DNA from: Actinomycetota bacterium
GTDB lineage: Bacteria > Actinomycetota > Humimicrobiia > Humimicrobiales > Humimicrobiaceae
Assembly: GCA_018400395.1 (NCBI GenBank)
Contig: JAGYMN010000074.1
Coordinates: forward strand, 1 to 5,965
DNA: 5,965 nt
Reading direction: 5' to 3'
Each line of letters starts with the position of its first letter. Position 1 is the stretch's first letter. A program made the position numbers and the translations under genes. Positions 5,274 through 5,965 of the stretch are shown piece by piece. The notes below the pieces were generated by a model. The model made no database searches, had not been told where the DNA came from, and was given only the letters and a program-made list of their open reading frames with translations.

Positions 5274-5965
5274 ATGGCATATATCTCTTTGTACCGTAAA
5301 TGGCGGCCACAGAGTTTTGATGAAGTGGTGGGCCAGAAATATAATATACAGACCCTGAAAAATGTTCTTGCCAGTAAAAGGCTTTCCCATTCTTATATAT
5401 TCTGCGGCCCCAGGGGGACAGGGAAGACTTCTACTGCAAGGATACTTGCAAAAGCTGTTAATTGTGAAAAGGGCATCACACCAGAGCCCTGTAATAAGTG
5501 TGAAAACTGCAGGAGCATTACAGCCGGCAGCAATGTTGATGTAATAGAGATAGATGCAGCTTCAAACAGGGGTATAAATGAGATAAGGGAACTCAGGGAG
5601 AAGGTCAGGTATCTTCCCAACAGCCTCAGGAAAAAGGTCTATATAATAGACGAAGTCCATATGCTTACCGTAGAAGCATTTAATGCCCTGCTGAAGGTTC
5701 TGGAAGAGCCCCCGGAGCATGTTATATTTATAATGGCTACCACCGAGCCGGACAGGGTAATTCCAACAATAATGTCAAGATGCCAGAGGTTTGATTTCAA
5801 TCCTGTACCTCTTAAATTGATCGTGGGCAAACTGAAGGAGATTGCAGCAGCCGAGAAAATATCAATAACTGATTCAGCCCTTGGACTTTTAGCAAGATAT
5901 GCAGATGGAAGCCTCAGGGACGCTGAAGGAATACTTGAACAGCTTGCAGCATATGGTAATAGTGA
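5274..5965 (+). CDS. dnaX: DNA polymerase III subunit gamma/tau, 5' part
   Basis: Clamp-loader ATPase subunit that opens the sliding clamp and loads it on primed DNA at the replication fork. The first 230 codons are present and the frame runs off the right edge. The N-terminus MAYISLYRKWRPQSFDEVVGQ is the family hallmark. The Walker A loop GPRGTGKTS is at 45-53 (Lys51). The DnaX zinc-binding cysteines are Cys64, Cys73, Cys76 and Cys79. Walker B with the DEVH box is at 122-131 (Asp126, Glu127). NALLKVLEEPP is at 137-147, sensor 1 is in ATTEP (155-159), and the SRC motif with its arginine finger is at 168-170. The sequence ends within AAA+ domain II, near GSLRDAEGILEQ. The ATG at 5274 has only a weak GGAAG seven bases upstream. 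It begins 44 bases after the SRP RNA with no convincing promoter of its own. The tau-specific region, and any programmed frameshift site for the short gamma form, lie beyond the window. Confidence 0.97.
   Translation, partial: MAYISLYRKWRPQSFDEVVGQKYNIQTLKNVLASKRLSHSYIFCGPRGTGKTSTARILAKAVNCEKGITPEPCNKCENCRSITAGSNVDVIEIDAASNRGINEIRELREKVRYLPNSLRKKVYIIDEVHMLTVEAFNALLKVLEEPPEHVIFIMATTEPDRVIPTIMSRCQRFDFNPVPLKLIVGKLKEIAAAEKISITDSALGLLARYADGSLRDAEGILEQLAAYGNS

Noticed and set aside
4965..5390. Open frames over the SRP RNA on both strands (4965-5234 plus, 4980-5390 minus)
   Set aside because: The region is explained by a conserved, base-paired RNA gene and the start of dnaX. The translations show no recognisable domain and have no ribosome binding site in context.
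1..5965. CRISPR array, insertion sequence, tRNA, prophage or defence genes
   Set aside because: No regularly spaced repeats, terminal inverted repeats, transposase or integrase motifs, or tRNA cloverleaf were seen. All long frames are accounted for by housekeeping or enzyme genes.

Overview
This 5,965-base window holds two divergent gene blocks and looks like ordinary bacterial chromosome. The DNA is AT-rich, with very AT-rich intergenic spaces. Coding sequence favours AGG/AGA for arginine and ATA for isoleucine. The signal recognition particle RNA is of the large, Alu-domain type described in Bacillus and lies directly ahead of dnaX, an order familiar from Firmicutes. Together with a radical SAM enzyme and a stand-alone GlmU-C-like acyltransferase, this suggests a Gram-positive-type or deep-branching, probably anaerobic bacterium (inference). 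I cannot name the taxon.

Left block, minus strand (about 1-2644). Reading leftward, the order is: a radical SAM enzyme of unknown substrate (2556-1714), behind a near-consensus sigma-70 promoter; a left-handed beta-helix acyltransferase resembling the C-terminal half of GlmU (1616-810), with its own promoter and a strong ribosome binding site; and glmM, phosphoglucosamine mutase (from 807, running off the window at base 1). Only two bases separate the acyltransferase stop from the glmM start, and the glmM Shine-Dalgarno lies inside the acyltransferase gene. The two are therefore almost certainly one translationally coupled amino-sugar unit. GlmM makes glucosamine-1-phosphate, and the beta-helix protein is a good candidate to acylate the product or a related sugar phosphate. 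No uridylyltransferase is visible.

Right block, plus strand (about 2690-5965). It contains tex (2714-4843, TTG start), an SRP RNA gene (about 4961-5229) with a TATAAT promoter, and the 5' part of dnaX (5274 to the window end), which covers the ATPase core. No intrinsic terminator is visible between the SRP RNA and dnaX, so read-through and processing are plausible.

The 157-base divergent region between the radical SAM gene and tex carries the best non-coding signal: a perfect 20-bp inverted repeat (2654-2673) between the two promoter regions, a candidate operator. I found no CRISPR array, insertion sequence, tRNA or phage gene, and no convincing evidence of a new multi-gene system. The most open questions are the role of the radical SAM protein and the regulation of the divergent region.
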